Shown: positions 15,561-24,031 of the stretch, piece after piece
Layout: each line of letters opens with the position of its first letter
Numbering within the stretch: the first letter of the stretch is position 1
NCBI GenBank assembly: GCA_002504905.1
Contig: DATY01000026.1
Coordinates: forward strand, 36,700-70,164
Length of the DNA: 33,465 bases
Reading direction: 5' to 3'
Source: Euryarchaeota archaeon UBA605
Lineage (GTDB): Archaea; Thermoplasmatota; Poseidoniia; Poseidoniales; Thalassarchaeaceae
Translations under genes and position numbers: made by a program
Notes under the pieces: model-generated
What the model was told of the DNA's origin: nothing
Databases searched by the model: none
Seen by the model: the letters and a program-made list of their open reading frames with translations, nothing else

Positions 15561-17157
15561 ACTTCTTTGGACCTGTCATTTCATCTGGCCTTACCCATTT
15601 ATCAAACTGCTCATTATCAAGTAGTTCTAATTGCAAAGCACTTTCTCTTAGTGTCAGATTATTTTGGTGAGCATGTTTAGCTATTTTTGCGGCATTATCA
15701 TATCCGATATGTGGATTTAGTGCCGTAACTAACATTAATGAATTTTCTAAATGTTCATTGATTTTGTCATGATTGGCTTCTAAACCTACTACGCATTTTT
15801 CTGAAAAGGAGATGCATGTATCAGAAAGAATCCTAATACTGTGTAATAAATTATGAATCATCATGGGTTTGTATACATTTAACTCAAAATTTCCTTGGCT
15901 TCCCCCTATAGAAATCGCGGTATTATTACCCATTACTTGACAACAAACCATGGTCATTGCTTCTGCTTGTGTAGGATTGACCTTTCCTGGCATAATACTA
16001 GATCCTGGTTCATTTGCAGGTAGAGATAACTCTCCAAAACCACATCTAGGACCCGAGCCTAACCATCTAATATCATTTGCAATTTTCATCAAAGATGCAG
16101 ATAATGTATTCAATGTGCCCGATGCTGCTACTATAGCATCATGAGATGCAAGTTGAGAAAATTTATTTTCAGCACTAATGAAGTCTAGAGCAGTATAATC
16201 CGCTATTTTTTTCGCCACCATATCTGCAAAATCGGAGTGAGTGTTTAATCCAGTTCCAACCGCTGTACCCCCTAAAGCTAATTCAAATAAATCTAATTGA
16301 GCATTTTCAATTCTAGAGATGTCATAATCTAACATTGAAACGTAAGCACTAAATTCTTGTCCTAAAGTCAATGGGACTGCATCCATCAAATGTGTCCTAC
16401 CAATTTTAACAATATCTGAAAACTGTTTTGATTTAATATCAAGTGAATTTCTTAGAATCATTACAGCTGGCAATAACCTGTGTTGTATTTCTTCGGCGGC
16501 TGCGATATGCATAGCAGTTGGAAATGTATCATTACTAGATTGGGCTCTGTTGACATGATCATTAGGATGAACGGGTGATTTACTCCCCAAACGTCCATTT
16601 GTAAGTTCAATTGCACGGTTCGCAATAACTTCATTAGCATTCATATTTGTCTGTGTACCGGATCCTGTTTGCCAAACTCGTAAAGGAAAATGATCGTTTA
16701 AAGAACCTGAAATTACTTCTTCGCATGCTGTTGAAATCAATGCACCAATTTTTGGATCTAGTTCTCCCAATTCTACATTTGTTTCTGCAGCAGCCTTCTT
16801 GAGAACTCCAAAAGCACGAATCATAGCATGAGGCATTATATCTTCCCCTATATTGAAATTAATTAAGGATCTAGCAGTCTGAGCTCCGAAGTATTTGTCT
16901 GAAGGAACTTCAACATCGCCCATAGTATCCTTCTCTATTCTAATTTCTTGATCAGTTTTGGGGAATCTACTTTGTGTTTGGGGTAAATATGGTTTTGAAT
17001 TTCGCTCAGAATATAGTGAATTTCTAATCATCTTTGTAATTGTAGCGGAACGCCCATCGTTCTGACCTTTTCCTACTTTTTTATCCAATTTCTTAGCTAA
17101 ATCTTCGGGGATACTTATGCTTAGTATTCTTCTATCGCCTGTACGATGCTTTGCCAT
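15559..17157 (-). CDS. fumC: Class II fumarase with N-terminal ribbon-helix-helix domain
   Basis: A 532-residue protein. Residues ~72-532 are a complete class II fumarate hydratase (fumarate + water to L-malate, TCA cycle). It has GSGTQTNMNANEVIANRA (165-182), HVNRAQSSND (201-210), GRTHLMDA (253-260, with the conserved His) and the signature GSSIMPGKVNP (385-395, with the mobile-loop Ser). Ordinary FumC proteins begin near residue 72. The extra N-terminus is a typical ribbon-helix-helix fold: a strand RRILSISIPEDL, then helix AKKLDKKV and helix SATITKMIRNSL, with GRSATI at the turn. No in-frame ATG, GTG or TTG start is visible between the RHH helix and the enzyme, so they are one chain. The gene looks leaderless, with a palindrome in the promoter. 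Aspartase-type activity is less likely but not excluded. Confidence 0.92.
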   Translation of the reverse strand: MAKHRTGDRRILSISIPEDLAKKLDKKVGKGQNDGRSATITKMIRNSLYSERNSKPYLPQTQSRFPKTDQEIRIEKDTMGDVEVPSDKYFGAQTARSLINFNIGEDIMPHAMIRAFGVLKKAAAETNVELGELDPKIGALISTACEEVISGSLNDHFPLRVWQTGSGTQTNMNANEVIANRAIELTNGRLGSKSPVHPNDHVNRAQSSNDTFPTAMHIAAAEEIQHRLLPAVMILRNSLDIKSKQFSDIVKIGRTHLMDAVPLTLGQEFSAYVSMLDYDISRIENAQLDLFELALGGTAVGTGLNTHSDFADMVAKKIADYTALDFISAENKFSQLASHDAIVAASGTLNTLSASLMKIANDIRWLGSGPRCGFGELSLPANEPGSSIMPGKVNPTQAEAMTMVCCQVMGNNTAISIGGSQGNFELNVYKPMMIHNLLHSIRILSDTCISFSEKCVVGLEANHDKINEHLENSLMLVTALNPHIGYDNAAKIAKHAHQNNLTLRESALQLELLDNEQFDKWVRPDEMTGPKK

Positions 17158-17167
17158 ATTAAACGCG

Positions 17168-17184
17168 ATTAATAAGTTATTAAT
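17168..17184. promoter_or_regulatory. 17-bp palindrome over the fumarase TATA region
   Basis: ATTAATAA-G-TTATTAAT is a perfect palindrome with 8-bp arms, 11-27 bases upstream of the fumarase ATG. On the minus strand a TATA-like TTTATTAATA overlaps it about 20-30 bases before the ATG, as expected for a leaderless transcript. A dimeric RHH protein bound here would block TBP, so self-repression is plausible (inference). Confidence 0.6.
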
Positions 17185-17234
17185 AAACTTAAGGTATAAG
17201 TCTACAGTGTTGCGAAAAAATATTGCTAATTAAT

Positions 17235-17717
17235 TTAAATTCTATCTACAGAGATAATTTGCATTGGTGTCGAAGGTTTGTCACGGAAGTCTGTTTCTTG
17301 GGATTCAATTGCCTTAACAATATCCATTCCTTTGACAACTTCGCCGAATACTGCATGATTGCCATTTAGCCAAGGCGTAGGTACAGTAGTTAAGAAAAAT
17401 TGAGATCCTCCAGTATTTTTCCCAGCATTAGCCATTGAAAAAAGTCCTGGACGATCGTGTGCCTTCGCTAGTGCAGACGGTTCACAACGAATTTGCCAGC
17501 CGGGTCCACCAGTTCCAGCTGCTCGACTATCTGGATCTTTTGATTTGGGGCAACCACCTTGTATCATGAAATCTTTAATTATTCGATGGAAATGTAAACC
17601 ATTGTAGAACCCAGAATCTACTAGTTTCAGAAAATTGCCAGTAGTTTCAGGGCATTCTTTTGTATAGAGCTCTATCTGTATATCACCAAGTGTAGTCGAC
17701 ATTTGTACTATTGTCAT
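17235..17717 (-). CDS. Cyclophilin-type peptidyl-prolyl isomerase
   Basis: A single-domain cytoplasmic cyclophilin of 160 residues that speeds cis-trans isomerisation of Xaa-Pro bonds. Catalytic-site residues are visible: FHRIIKDFMIQGG (Arg and the F-M-Q-G set), FSMANAGKNTGGSQFFLTT, and the W-L-NGNHAVFGEV segment with the His. The open frame extends to 17822, but the upstream part resembles no cyclophilin N-terminus and overlaps the divergent gene. MTIVQMSTTLGDIQIEL at 17717 matches the family start, and a second ATG at 17702 is possible. No signal peptide is present. Confidence 0.93.
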   Translation of the reverse strand: MTIVQMSTTLGDIQIELYTKECPETTGNFLKLVDSGFYNGLHFHRIIKDFMIQGGCPKSKDPDSRAAGTGGPGWQIRCEPSALAKAHDRPGLFSMANAGKNTGGSQFFLTTVPTPWLNGNHAVFGEVVKGMDIVKAIESQETDFRDKPSTPMQIISVDRI

Positions 17718-17801
17718 GACTAACCGTGTTAGGCCCCATTCATGAGGTTGATGGTGTGATGTCGTAAAAATACTAATCAATGTAGTATTCGATGGAATAT
17801 C

Positions 17802-18926
17802 ATGAGTGAGCTTAGTGGGCATGATTGCCCTCGATGTAATGTAGAACTATTCATTGAAGCCAGTGAAGATGCTGAGGGTGTTGATTTATTGATTTGTAAA
17901 CAATGCTGGGGGGTAGGAGTCACTGCAAAATCGATGGCTTTAGTAATGGCTGAAGGGAGTCTTCTAGATCAGAATCGAGAACAAATGGTAACTCCCAAGA
18001 GTAGTGGAGACTGTAAATGTCCATTATGCTCTGAAATAATGGATGAAATAGACATAAAAATTCCTGACAACATATATGAGAAAATTAGTATGATTGAAGG
18101 TGAGAGTGAGACGAGTACGAATGTAATTATTGATTCGTGTAATAGTTGCCCTACCTTTTGGTTTGATGCAGGCGAATTAGATCTTCTCAATGGGATAAAA
18201 CCGAAGCTTAGAGGAGCAAAGTTTGATTCGAAAAAAGTAAGGTTACTCGAAGATCAAACACTTTCTCCAGAAGATTTGAAAAATAAACGCGTGCAAAGGC
18301 AATTTTTTGGAGGATTTGCTATTCTGGCTGCCTTAGGGATTGGTTTTACTGGTAATCCTTTAATGTCTTTTTTTGCAATATTAATTGGAATTGGTGGCTT
18401 AATTGCTATTTTGACCAAGAATCCTGAACAAGCTCTAGTGACCGGGACCTGTGACAAATGTTTGGAAGAAGATAAATTGCTAGCATGGAATTGTCAGAGT
18501 GGAGGGTGCTGGGCACATATATGTACAGACTGTCAAAGTGTTGGAGATGACCCCGTAGAAGCTTATGCGAGAACTCTGGGGCAAGTTGCTGTTGGAACTG
18601 TAGTCGTAGGCGTAGGAATTTTTGCAGTCTTAGCGACAGATGGAATGGCTTTAGAAGGCGTTGGAGCTGTGGTAGATGCCCCGATAGGCTCTAGTTCTTC
18701 AAAGAAAAAATCAAATATGCTTCTTTGTAAGGAATGTACGGATAGAATAGATAGAACTAACGAAAAACATGTTAAGAAAAATAAAAAGATCAAGGGAAAG
18801 GTAAAAACGAGGGCGTTGAAAGATATCATTCCAGATGGATATTGCACACACATTGATCCTGTAACTAATAAAAAATGTAAAAGAATGGATTTTAGAGATT
18901 CTGGTTTATGTTATGTCCACAAATAA
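17802..18926 (+). CDS. Multi-zinc-finger membrane protein
   Basis: Function unknown. The 374-residue protein has several metal-binding modules. First is a zinc ribbon CPRC...CKQC (residues 9-34). Next is a TFIIB-like zinc ribbon (CPLC...CNSCPTFWFDAGELDLL, ~73-128) of the zf-TFIIB type. Two hydrophobic segments follow at ~167-180 and 185-205, then a third cysteine cluster (CDKC, CWAHICTDC, ~217-246), another hydrophobic segment (~257-280) and CKEC. The end is a C-x10-C-x10-C-x2-H finger that resembles plant WRC-type fingers in spacing. The protein is probably in the cytoplasmic membrane with its zinc modules inside. It starts divergently from the cyclophilin gene. Confidence 0.75.
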   Translation: MSELSGHDCPRCNVELFIEASEDAEGVDLLICKQCWGVGVTAKSMALVMAEGSLLDQNREQMVTPKSSGDCKCPLCSEIMDEIDIKIPDNIYEKISMIEGESETSTNVIIDSCNSCPTFWFDAGELDLLNGIKPKLRGAKFDSKKVRLLEDQTLSPEDLKNKRVQRQFFGGFAILAALGIGFTGNPLMSFFAILIGIGGLIAILTKNPEQALVTGTCDKCLEEDKLLAWNCQSGGCWAHICTDCQSVGDDPVEAYARTLGQVAVGTVVVGVGIFAVLATDGMALEGVGAVVDAPIGSSSSKKKSNMLLCKECTDRIDRTNEKHVKKNKKIKGKVKTRALKDIIPDGYCTHIDPVTNKKCKRMDFRDSGLCYVHK

Positions 18927-18939
18927 TTTTGAGAGATTG

Positions 18940-19338
18940 CTAAGCAACTGTGGAACCGATAAGGACACTGGGCGGTATCTGAAGTAGATTGACAGTTCCA
19001 TCAGGATCTAAAGCACCTAGAATTAAAAATTGAGAAATGAAACCCCCTGGTAACGTTTTCTCTCCCAAATTTATAGCGCCTACAACTAAACGATTAATCA
19101 GTTCACTTCTGGAATAATTTGTTATCTGTGCAGAACTAGATAATTCACCGATTAATGGGCCAAAATCAACTTTAATTTTATAAGATGGTTTTCTCATTTC
19201 TGGATAGTCTTCAACATCTACAATCTTACCAACTCTAATATCCAATGAAAAATAGTCATTGACACTTACATAATCTTTCTTGGAAAGTTTTTCTGGATGA
19301 TATGGTAAATTTTCAGCATCTATCTCATGCTGACCCAT
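18940..19338 (-). CDS. csaA: CsaA-like tRNA-binding-domain (OB-fold) protein
   Basis: A 132-residue OB-fold protein of the CsaA/Arc1p-C/MetRS-C family. The core YFSLDIRVGKIVDVEDYPEMRKPSYKIKVDFG is the family hallmark, followed by SSAQITNYS and VVGAINLGEK. Relatives bind tRNA or act as export chaperones (CsaA) and form dimers. About 28 residues precede the usual start of the domain. Its ATG follows the pyrE stop codon directly (TAA then ATG), so the two are translated from one message. Whether it serves translation or protein export cannot be told. Confidence 0.85.
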   Translation of the reverse strand: MGQHEIDAENLPYHPEKLSKKDYVSVNDYFSLDIRVGKIVDVEDYPEMRKPSYKIKVDFGPLIGELSSSAQITNYSRSELINRLVVGAINLGEKTLPGGFISQFLILGALDPDGTVNLLQIPPSVLIGSTVA

Positions 19339-19923
19339 TTACTCACCTGTAATGTCTGAACGTACCAATAATGGGAGCAGTAAAATACCTGCTTTTTCGA
19401 ATGCTTCCGCCCCACCTTCCTGTCGATCTAAGATTGTAATACAGGCAACGACATCACAACCCATTTCTTCCATCCTTTCAGATGCTTTCAGTGCAGAACC
19501 ACCGGTTGTGGTTACATCCTCTAATAGAATTATTCTGTCACCCTTAATCAGGCTAGCGCCCTCAATTCCTGGCGGATTTCCAGTCTTCCTTCCACCTCTA
19601 CCTTTGGCTTCTTTACGAACCATGAAACCCTTAATATTAGATTCTTTTGAGGCTTTTGCGATTACAATTCCGGTTAATGGGACTGCTCCCAGCTCAAGTC
19701 CGCCTACGGCATCTACCTGTTTTAAAGAGTTAATTTTCGAATGTATTAATACTCCTAAAAGATGTGCACTTTCTGGATCCATCATTACTGGTTTCATATC
19801 AAAGAAGTGTGGACTCTGCCGCCCACTAGCTAGAGTAAAGAGTTCATCTGGAGAATGAATATAAGCCAGCTCTCTTACCTTCTCAATTAAGCGGGCTTTA
19901 GCATCCAAAACACTTGTCGACAT
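19339..19923 (-). CDS. pyrE: Orotate phosphoribosyltransferase
   Basis: A 194-residue type I phosphoribosyltransferase making orotidine 5'-monophosphate from orotate and PRPP in pyrimidine synthesis. The PRPP-binding motif LLEDVTTTGGSAL lies near 133-145. The mobile-loop segment MVRKEAKGRGG and the substrate region TLASGRQSPHFFDMKPV with GGLELGAVPL are present. Length is normal. It is the first gene of a two-gene unit with the CsaA-like protein and is divergent from polC. Confidence 0.93.
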   Translation of the reverse strand: MSTSVLDAKARLIEKVRELAYIHSPDELFTLASGRQSPHFFDMKPVMMDPESAHLLGVLIHSKINSLKQVDAVGGLELGAVPLTGIVIAKASKESNIKGFMVRKEAKGRGGRKTGNPPGIEGASLIKGDRIILLEDVTTTGGSALKASERMEEMGCDVVACITILDRQEGGAEAFEKAGILLLPLLVRSDITGE

Positions 19924-20059
19924 GTTATTCTCTCTATTTACGGCGAGAGTTAATCGAATGAATGTTACCTACTCAAAATTCAATTTTTGACAATGTTCAC
20001 ACTGAATGTTCTTGGACGGTAGGTACTCTTGGAGAGATATTGAGTGACAGGGGATAGAC
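19924..20059. promoter_or_regulatory. Divergent promoter region pyrE / polC
   Basis: A 136-base gap. TACCTAC (19966-19972) and GTAGGTA (20019-20025) are inverted repeats 46 bases apart, flanking an AT-rich stretch that could hold TATA elements for either gene. An AGGGGATAGAC segment precedes the polC ATG and supplies a ribosome binding site. Confidence 0.4.
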
Positions 20060-23000
20060 ATGAGTGAAGTAATTTCAGATTCTTTTATCATAGATTCTGA
20101 ACGTCTTGAAAAGGAACAAGAAAAATATGAATCATGGCTGGAAGAGAGAACGGAGGATGCTTATCAAATTGCTAGTTTAGCCAAAGCAAAAAATTTAGAT
20201 TTTGAAAACACCATTGAAATTCCAAGAGCTTCGGACCTAGCAAGCAGAACTGAAAAGTTGCTTGAAGATTACTTGAATGGTATGAAAATTGAAGAAGAAC
20301 TGCGAAGTCTTCTCAATACGACAGATAGAGAAAGTGCATCGATACAAATTGCAGTAGATGTTTCAAGAAGGATGTATGAAGAAACATTAGATATGCAAAA
20401 ATCCATTGATTGCGGCCTAAGAGTTGGACTAGCAGTATTGACAGAAGCTGTACTTGTTGCACCTTTAGATGGCATAGGAGATGTCAGGATACTGAATAAT
20501 GTAGATGGAACAGAATTTCTTTCAATTGACTTTTGCGGACCTATTAGGGCTGCTGGAGGTACTGCCCAAGCTCTAGGTGTTTTAATTGGTGATATGGTTA
20601 GAAGAGAATTAGGATTAAACAGATATATACCTACTACTCAAGAAGTTGAAAGAGTAAAAGAAGAATTCGGACTTTATCGTGTAGGATTACAATACAAGCC
20701 CCCTCCTGAAGAAATTGAAACTATCATTCGAGCATGTCCCGTAATGGTTAATGGAGAAGAGACTGAGAGAATTGAATGCTCAGGATACAAAGAAGTTAGA
20801 AATATTGTAAATTCAAATGGATCTTATCGGACTAGAATTCGTGGAGGGGTGATGCTCGTAATTGGTGAGGGTTTGTGCTTAAAGGCTCCAAAAGTACAGA
20901 AGCATACCGAAAGAATGAATATTCAAGGATGGGAATTTATAGCACAATTTGCTAACAAAAATAAAACTGAAATTGAAAATAAGAGTACTTTCAAACCAAG
21001 AAAAATAGCTCCAATTAGTCGTTATATGGAAGATGTAATTGCAGGAAGACCAGTGTTTGGGGAACCAAATTATCCAGGAGGATTTAGATTAAGATATGGT
21101 AGAAGTAGAATTACTGGCTTAGCAGCAGCAGGTATTAATCCTGTAACTATGGAAGCAATGGGAGGTTTTCTAGCAGTAGGTACCCAGATGAAAATTGAAA
21201 GACCGGGTAAGGCTTGTGCTGTAACTCCATGTACTGAAATTGATGGACCTACTGTACTATTGAATGATGGAGAATTTAGAAGAATTAGGGACCTAGAAGA
21301 TTGGAGATTAAATGTTGCAAATGTGAAATCAATCTGGGACTCCGGAGAGATTCTAATTGGTTATGGTGAGTTTTTGGAGAATAACAAGAAATTAGTCCCT
21401 TCATCATATAATAAAGATTGGTGGGCATCAGAGTTATCTGAATCACTAGACATGCCCAATAAAGTACTAAAATTTTCTAAAATAATCGAGGAAAATATTG
21501 AAGATCTGCCGGAGGGTTTACCATTTAATGGAGCCATTAAAAGAGGGGGGGAGAATCCTAATGACCGAAAGTGGAGGAAACGTAAATGGATCAATTATCT
21601 GAGAGAATTAAATTTGAATTGGGGACAAATAAAAGAAATTTCTAATGAATTTGGTACAGCGATACCTCCTCCATGGAATCTTTGGTGGTCAGACTTACCA
21701 ATTACATTCATTCCACCTTTGATACAGAATATTGCAAACTCCAGAATTGAAGGAAATAAGTTGATTATTCCAGATGTTGTTGGAGAATGGCCTTTGGAAA
21801 ATATTGATCAAGAAAAAATACCGATGCAATTATCTAGAATTGAAAATAGATGGACCATGGTAGGAGAGAATGGTATAACCAAATCTTCATTGATGACCTT
21901 GGGTATTGAACATCATCACAGTGAAGGAGACATAATCATTACAAAACATTGGGAAGCATTGCTTGAAGGTTTAGGATTCGATATATACGAAAATAAGATA
22001 AGAAAAACAACCGATACTGAATCACATATAACAGATAGAGTATTGAAAATTAATCAGTCTTTAGATATGATTTCCAATGAAGAAAAAAGAGTTAGTAATT
22101 TGGAAAAACAAAGAGACTTGGCTAGGATTGAAGCGACCACAGCAGCTAGGCAATCAGGATTAAATATTGAACAAACAGAAGACGCAGGAGATGTTGCGGC
22201 CGCAAAAATTATTGATAATGGTCCTGAAAATGAGTATGCATTAGTTAGTGCAAAAATGTTACTAGATGAAAATGAAGTTGAAAGAAGTTTGTGGATGGTT
22301 AGAAAAATATCCAATCTAAGATGGGAAGATTCAGTACCTTGTAGAATAGGTGCTAGAATGGGTAGGCCTGAGAAATCTGCTAGGAGAGAATTGAAACCAT
22401 TAACTCATTCATTATACCCTATTGGCGAAAATGGAGGGAGTCAAAAATTACTAATTCAAGCAGCAAATAAAGGAAGAATTAGAGTAGAAATGTCTAGACG
22501 TATTTGTCAAAAGTGTGGTAAAGAGTCTCCTAACCTTATTTGCCATCATAGGATTTCTGAAAACGAACCGATAGAATGTGGGGGGAAAACAATTGAAAGA
22601 AAGTCAAGAGGATCTAATCTAAGGAGGAGAAGAGGGGAAAGAACTACTGTAGAACTAGATAAATTATTAGAAGTTAAAAGAAGGGCTCTCGGATTGGAGA
22701 GATTACCGGCTTCTATCAAAGCACAGAAAGAACTTCTTTCCGAAGCCCAAACTCCTGAACCAATAGAAAAGGGGATCTTAAGAGGGAAATTTGGTGTTTC
22801 AGTATTCAGAGATGGGACCTCTAGATATGACATGATTGATGTTCCAGTAACACATTTCAAGCCTAAAGAAATTCGAACATCCTGGAAAAAATTATACGAA
22901 TTGGGATATGAAAAAGATGTTTTTGGTCAGGAATTGAACAGTGATGAGCAGATTTTAGAATTATTTCCTCAAGATATTATTCCTTCACTTAATGCAGAAG

Positions 23001-24031
23001 AGCATCTAATCGCTACTTGTAATTTTGTAGATGATTTACTAACTCGATTTTACAAAATGGACCCATTCTATAATGTCCAATCTGTTGATGATATCGTTGG
23101 TTCATTGGCAATAGGTCTAGCCCCTCACACATCAGGTGGAGTTTTATGTAGAATAATTGGTTGGACTGCGGCATCAGCAGGATATGCACATCCACTTTTC
23201 CATGCTGCAAAAAGAAGAAACTGTGACGGGGATGAAGATAGTATCTTGATGTTAATGGATGGTTTACTAAACTTCTCGAAACATATTCTTCCTTCCGGAA
23301 GAGGAGGAAGGATGGATGCACCTCTTGTACTAACAACAAGATTGAATCCAAGTGAAATCGATAAAGAAGCATTGAATGTTGATTGCTCTCATAATTATAC
23401 AAGATCCTTCTATGAGAAAACTCAGAGTCAACCACATCCTAGTGAGTTAACTGATATTGTTGAAACTGTAGAAACACGTTTAGGAACTGTAGGCGATCTA
23501 CGAGGATATGGTTGGACGCATGAGTCAGGAGAATTAGACGCCGGGCCAATAAATTCATCATATAAGACACTCAAATCCATGGAAGATAAAATGAATGGAC
23601 AATTATCTATAGGATCTTTGCTACGGAGTGTAAGAGTAGAAAAGGTAGCATCGCAAGTAATTGAATCTCACTTTTTACCCGATTTGAGAGGAAATCTAGT
23701 TGCATTTACAAGACAAAAAGTTAGATGTGTAAAATGTGGAGAAAAATATAGAAGGATGCCTCTGGCAGGAAAATGTATTCAAACACATAAGTTAGAAATT
23801 GGAGGTTTGTCAGCCAGAAGAGGAGAAGAATCAGCAATGTGTGGAGGGAATGTCATACTAACAGTAACAGAAGGTGCCGTGAGAAAATACATCAAGGTCA
23901 CTGAAGGAATTATTGAAAATTATGGAGTTGGGATGTACACTGAACAGAGAGTGAAATGGTTGACCGAGAGCGCAGACTCTTTATTCAATAATGATCGAGT
24001 AACTGTGATGACTCTGACAGACTTTTTATGA
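20060..24031 (+). CDS. polC: DNA polymerase D large subunit DP2
   Basis: The catalytic subunit of the archaeal replicative polymerase PolD, 1323 residues. Signatures include SIDFCGPIRAAGGTAQALGVLIGDM near 155-180, ARMGRPEKSARRELKPL near 760, and the catalytic NCDGDEDSILMLMDGLLNF with Asp1056 and Asp1058. Two zinc sites are visible: CQKCGK...C starting at 816, and CVKCGEKYRRMPLAGKC starting at 1223. The catalytic motif, a common intein site in PolD, is uninterrupted. The protein ends in VMTLTDFL, which resembles the core of a PCNA-binding motif and would suit clamp binding (inference). The exonuclease subunit DP1 is not in the window. MptE-like and PriL genes follow, making a small replication neighbourhood. 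Confidence 0.97.
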   Translation: MSEVISDSFIIDSERLEKEQEKYESWLEERTEDAYQIASLAKAKNLDFENTIEIPRASDLASRTEKLLEDYLNGMKIEEELRSLLNTTDRESASIQIAVDVSRRMYEETLDMQKSIDCGLRVGLAVLTEAVLVAPLDGIGDVRILNNVDGTEFLSIDFCGPIRAAGGTAQALGVLIGDMVRRELGLNRYIPTTQEVERVKEEFGLYRVGLQYKPPPEEIETIIRACPVMVNGEETERIECSGYKEVRNIVNSNGSYRTRIRGGVMLVIGEGLCLKAPKVQKHTERMNIQGWEFIAQFANKNKTEIENKSTFKPRKIAPISRYMEDVIAGRPVFGEPNYPGGFRLRYGRSRITGLAAAGINPVTMEAMGGFLAVGTQMKIERPGKACAVTPCTEIDGPTVLLNDGEFRRIRDLEDWRLNVANVKSIWDSGEILIGYGEFLENNKKLVPSSYNKDWWASELSESLDMPNKVLKFSKIIEENIEDLPEGLPFNGAIKRGGENPNDRKWRKRKWINYLRELNLNWGQIKEISNEFGTAIPPPWNLWWSDLPITFIPPLIQNIANSRIEGNKLIIPDVVGEWPLENIDQEKIPMQLSRIENRWTMVGENGITKSSLMTLGIEHHHSEGDIIITKHWEALLEGLGFDIYENKIRKTTDTESHITDRVLKINQSLDMISNEEKRVSNLEKQRDLARIEATTAARQSGLNIEQTEDAGDVAAAKIIDNGPENEYALVSAKMLLDENEVERSLWMVRKISNLRWEDSVPCRIGARMGRPEKSARRELKPLTHSLYPIGENGGSQKLLIQAANKGRIRVEMSRRICQKCGKESPNLICHHRISENEPIECGGKTIERKSRGSNLRRRRGERTTVELDKLLEVKRRALGLERLPASIKAQKELLSEAQTPEPIEKGILRGKFGVSVFRDGTSRYDMIDVPVTHFKPKEIRTSWKKLYELGYEKDVFGQELNSDEQILELFPQDIIPSLNAEEHLIATCNFVDDLLTRFYKMDPFYNVQSVDDIVGSLAIGLAPHTSGGVLCRIIGWTAASAGYAHPLFHAAKRRNCDGDEDSILMLMDGLLNFSKHILPSGRGGRMDAPLVLTTRLNPSEIDKEALNVDCSHNYTRSFYEKTQSQPHPSELTDIVETVETRLGTVGDLRGYGWTHESGELDAGPINSSYKTLKSMEDKMNGQLSIGSLLRSVRVEKVASQVIESHFLPDLRGNLVAFTRQKVRCVKCGEKYRRMPLAGKCIQTHKLEIGGLSARRGEESAMCGGNVILTVTEGAVRKYIKVTEGIIENYGVGMYTEQRVKWLTESADSLFNNDRVTVMTLTDFL

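Noticed and set aside
17718..17822. N-terminal extension of the cyclophilin frame
   Set aside because: It does not resemble cyclophilin, overlaps the start of the divergent gene, and the ATG at 17717 matches the family N-terminus.
19352..19858. Plus-strand 168-codon ORF antisense to pyrE
   Set aside because: pyrE has its PRPP motif and normal length; the antisense frame is Ser/Pro-rich with no recognisable domain.
23013..23435. Minus-strand 140-codon ORF inside polC
   Set aside because: It covers the antisense of the conserved catalytic region of DP2.
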